Below are positions 6,124-7,272 of a stretch of DNA of 7,272 nucleotides, one piece after another. Origin of the DNA: a candidate division CSSED10-310 bacterium (GTDB taxonomy: Bacteria; CSSED10-310; JAFGDC01); NCBI GenBank assembly GCA_016932295.1, contig JAFGDC010000083.1, positions 1 through 7,272 of the forward strand. The letters run 5' to 3'. A program made the position numbers and the translations under genes. Within the stretch, counting starts at the first letter, position 1, and each line of letters begins with the position of its first letter. Under the pieces are notes generated by a model that worked only from the letters and a program-made list of their open reading frames with translations, made no database searches and was not told the origin of the DNA.

Positions 6124-7272
6124 TTACTCCTTGTTTCCAAAACCAATGGGACGACGCTGCTCCAAATACTTGACGTTGAGCTGGATTTCCTCCACCGCCT
6201 TCATCAATCCCGCCTGGGTGATCCGTGCCACGCCCAAGTCATACTCCGACTCCCGCATGGCGCGCAATCCTGCCCGCCGGGTGATCTCCTCGATATGCGC
6301 GCCGGACAGTTTGCGGGTAACCCCGGCCAGTTCCTCCACATCGACACAGGGAGCCAAGGGTTTACCCCGCAAATGGATGTCGAAGATCCGCCGGCGTTCT
6401 TCCTGCTCCGGCAACGGCACCAGGATCTGATAGTCGAAGCGACCCGGCCGGAGCAGCGCCGGGTCCAGAATATCCTTGCGATTGGTGGCGGCAACGATGC
6501 ACACATGTTCATCGGTGCTCACCGAATCCATCTCTGTCAGCAACTGGTTGACGAGACGGTCAGCCGCATCCGCGGTATTCTTCCCGCGCTGGGCCGTAAT
6601 GGCATCGATCTCGTCAAAGAACACAATGCAAGGACTCACCTCTCGAGCACGGGCGAAGACTTCGCGGATGCGCTTCTCACTTTCCCCGAACCACATGGAC
6701 AGCATTTCCGGACCACGCACCGAGATAAAGTTGGTTTCAGCCTGAGCGGCGATGACCTTTGCCAACAGCGTCTTGCCGGTGCCCGGCGGACCATAGAGCA
6801 GCACGCCCCGTACCGGCCTAATGCCCATGGCGGCGAAATCCCCTGGATTCCTGATGGCGCGGACCACTTCCTCCATAAGAGTCCGCTTGATGCTCTCCAG
6901 GCCTCCGACATCCTCCCAGCTCAACGCGGCGGGTTTTTCCACGGCGAACTCACGGAGCAGGGACGGGGACTGCTGCCGCAGCGCCGCATCGAAGTCCCGC
7001 TGCGTGACCGCGGGATGCGTTTCGGCCAGCACCGAGGCTGGATCGCGCGCTTCACCGACGGTGCGCCGCAACGCCTGATAGGCCGCCTCCCGGCAAAGAT
7101 TCATGAGATCCGCGCCGGAAAATCCGTGCGTCTTTCTCGCGAGAAGGAACAAGTCCACCTGTTCGAGAGGCATATGCCGCGAATGGATGTTCAATATCTG
7201 CCGGCGACCTTCCGAACTGGGTGCGCCGATACGCAGCTCATAATCGAATCGACCGGGACGACGTAAGGCGTA
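6124..7272 (-). CDS. Cdc48/p97-like double-AAA+ ATPase, C-terminal half (5' end outside window)
   Basis: The - strand frame is open to the right edge; 382 residues are visible, about half of a usual 700-800-residue Cdc48-type protein. The first visible residues, YALRRPGRFDYELRIGAP, are the arginine-finger region ending the first AAA domain, followed by its helical lid (HGFSGADLMNLCREAA). The second AAA domain starts near visible residue 115 (LSWEDVGGLESIK). It contains Walker A GPPGTGKT (161-168), an aromatic pore loop MWFGESE (193-199), Walker B VFFDEID (217-223), sensor-1 AATNR (261-265) and the arginine fingers in LLRPGRFD (273-280). All key residues are intact, so it should be an active hexameric unfoldase. 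Known Cdc48 relatives use ATP to pull apart protein complexes; bacterial partners are largely undefined. It ends RRPIGFGNKE, without the HbYX proteasome-docking tail. An apparent TTG start at 7194 is internal, because the domain continues upstream of it. The gene converges on the lipoprotein gene with 28 bases between. Confidence 0.93.
   Translation of the reverse strand, partial: YALRRPGRFDYELRIGAPSSEGRRQILNIHSRHMPLEQVDLFLLARKTHGFSGADLMNLCREAAYQALRRTVGEARDPASVLAETHPAVTQRDFDAALRQQSPSLLREFAVEKPAALSWEDVGGLESIKRTLMEEVVRAIRNPGDFAAMGIRPVRGVLLYGPPGTGKTLLAKVIAAQAETNFISVRGPEMLSMWFGESEKRIREVFARAREVSPCIVFFDEIDAITAQRGKNTADAADRLVNQLLTEMDSVSTDEHVCIVAATNRKDILDPALLRPGRFDYQILVPLPEQEERRRIFDIHLRGKPLAPCVDVEELAGVTRKLSGAHIEEITRRAGLRAMRESEYDLGVARITQAGLMKAVEEIQLNVKYLEQRRPIGFGNKE

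Noticed and set aside
7192..7194. TTG at this position on the - strand as the start of the AAA+ gene
   Set aside because: The same frame continues upstream to the window edge with ALRRPGRFD, the arginine-finger motif of the first AAA domain, so the TTG is an internal leucine codon.
6295..7266. Long + strand open frame of 323 codons
   Set aside because: It is antisense to the Cdc48-like gene, whose - strand frame contains intact Walker A, Walker B and arginine-finger motifs.
1..7272. CRISPR repeat-spacer array
   Set aside because: The CRISPR-associated genes made me look for one, but I see no evenly spaced 25-40 bp direct repeats anywhere in the window, and nearly all of it is coding.

Overview
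The window reads as a GC-rich bacterial chromosome segment, compatible with a gammaproteobacterium or similar proteobacterium. That taxonomic guess rests only on base composition, strong Shine-Dalgarno sites and a lipoprotein-type export signal, and is weak. It falls into two parts.

Left part (about 1-3788, all + strand): the 3' portion of a tightly packed operon that I read as a type III CRISPR effector module, most like subtype III-D. In order it holds: (a) the end of an unrecognised protein whose gene probably begins upstream; (b) a small Csx19/TIGR03984-like protein with a GTG start and a near-perfect Shine-Dalgarno; (c) a Cas7/Csm3-group RAMP subunit with a cysteine cluster; (d) a 629-residue RAMP protein resembling the TIGR03986 family, with a long Arg/Glu-rich linker and a C-terminal OB/S1-like domain. 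Junctions are 1 nt, a 7-nt overlap and 3 nt, so the genes are probably co-transcribed and translationally coupled. The RAMP proteins would form part of a crRNA-bound effector. No cas10, cas6, adaptation genes or CRISPR array lie in the window, so if the system is complete the rest must be outside it, most likely upstream.

Right part (about 3861-7272): genes with no evident CRISPR role. A 34-codon, extremely basic microprotein gene with a good Shine-Dalgarno precedes, by 12 nt, a 705-residue predicted lipoprotein of the sulfatase/alkaline-phosphatase superfamily. Its nucleophile position is a threonine rather than a formylglycine-forming Cys/Ser. Converging from the - strand with only 28 nt between is the C-terminal half of a Cdc48/p97-like double-AAA+ ATPase, which is cut by the window end.

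The points most worth a second look are the composition of the effector operon, the apparent lack of an aspartate at the expected catalytic position of the Cas7 subunit, the linker-OB architecture of the large RAMP protein, the unrecognised first gene, and the basic microprotein.
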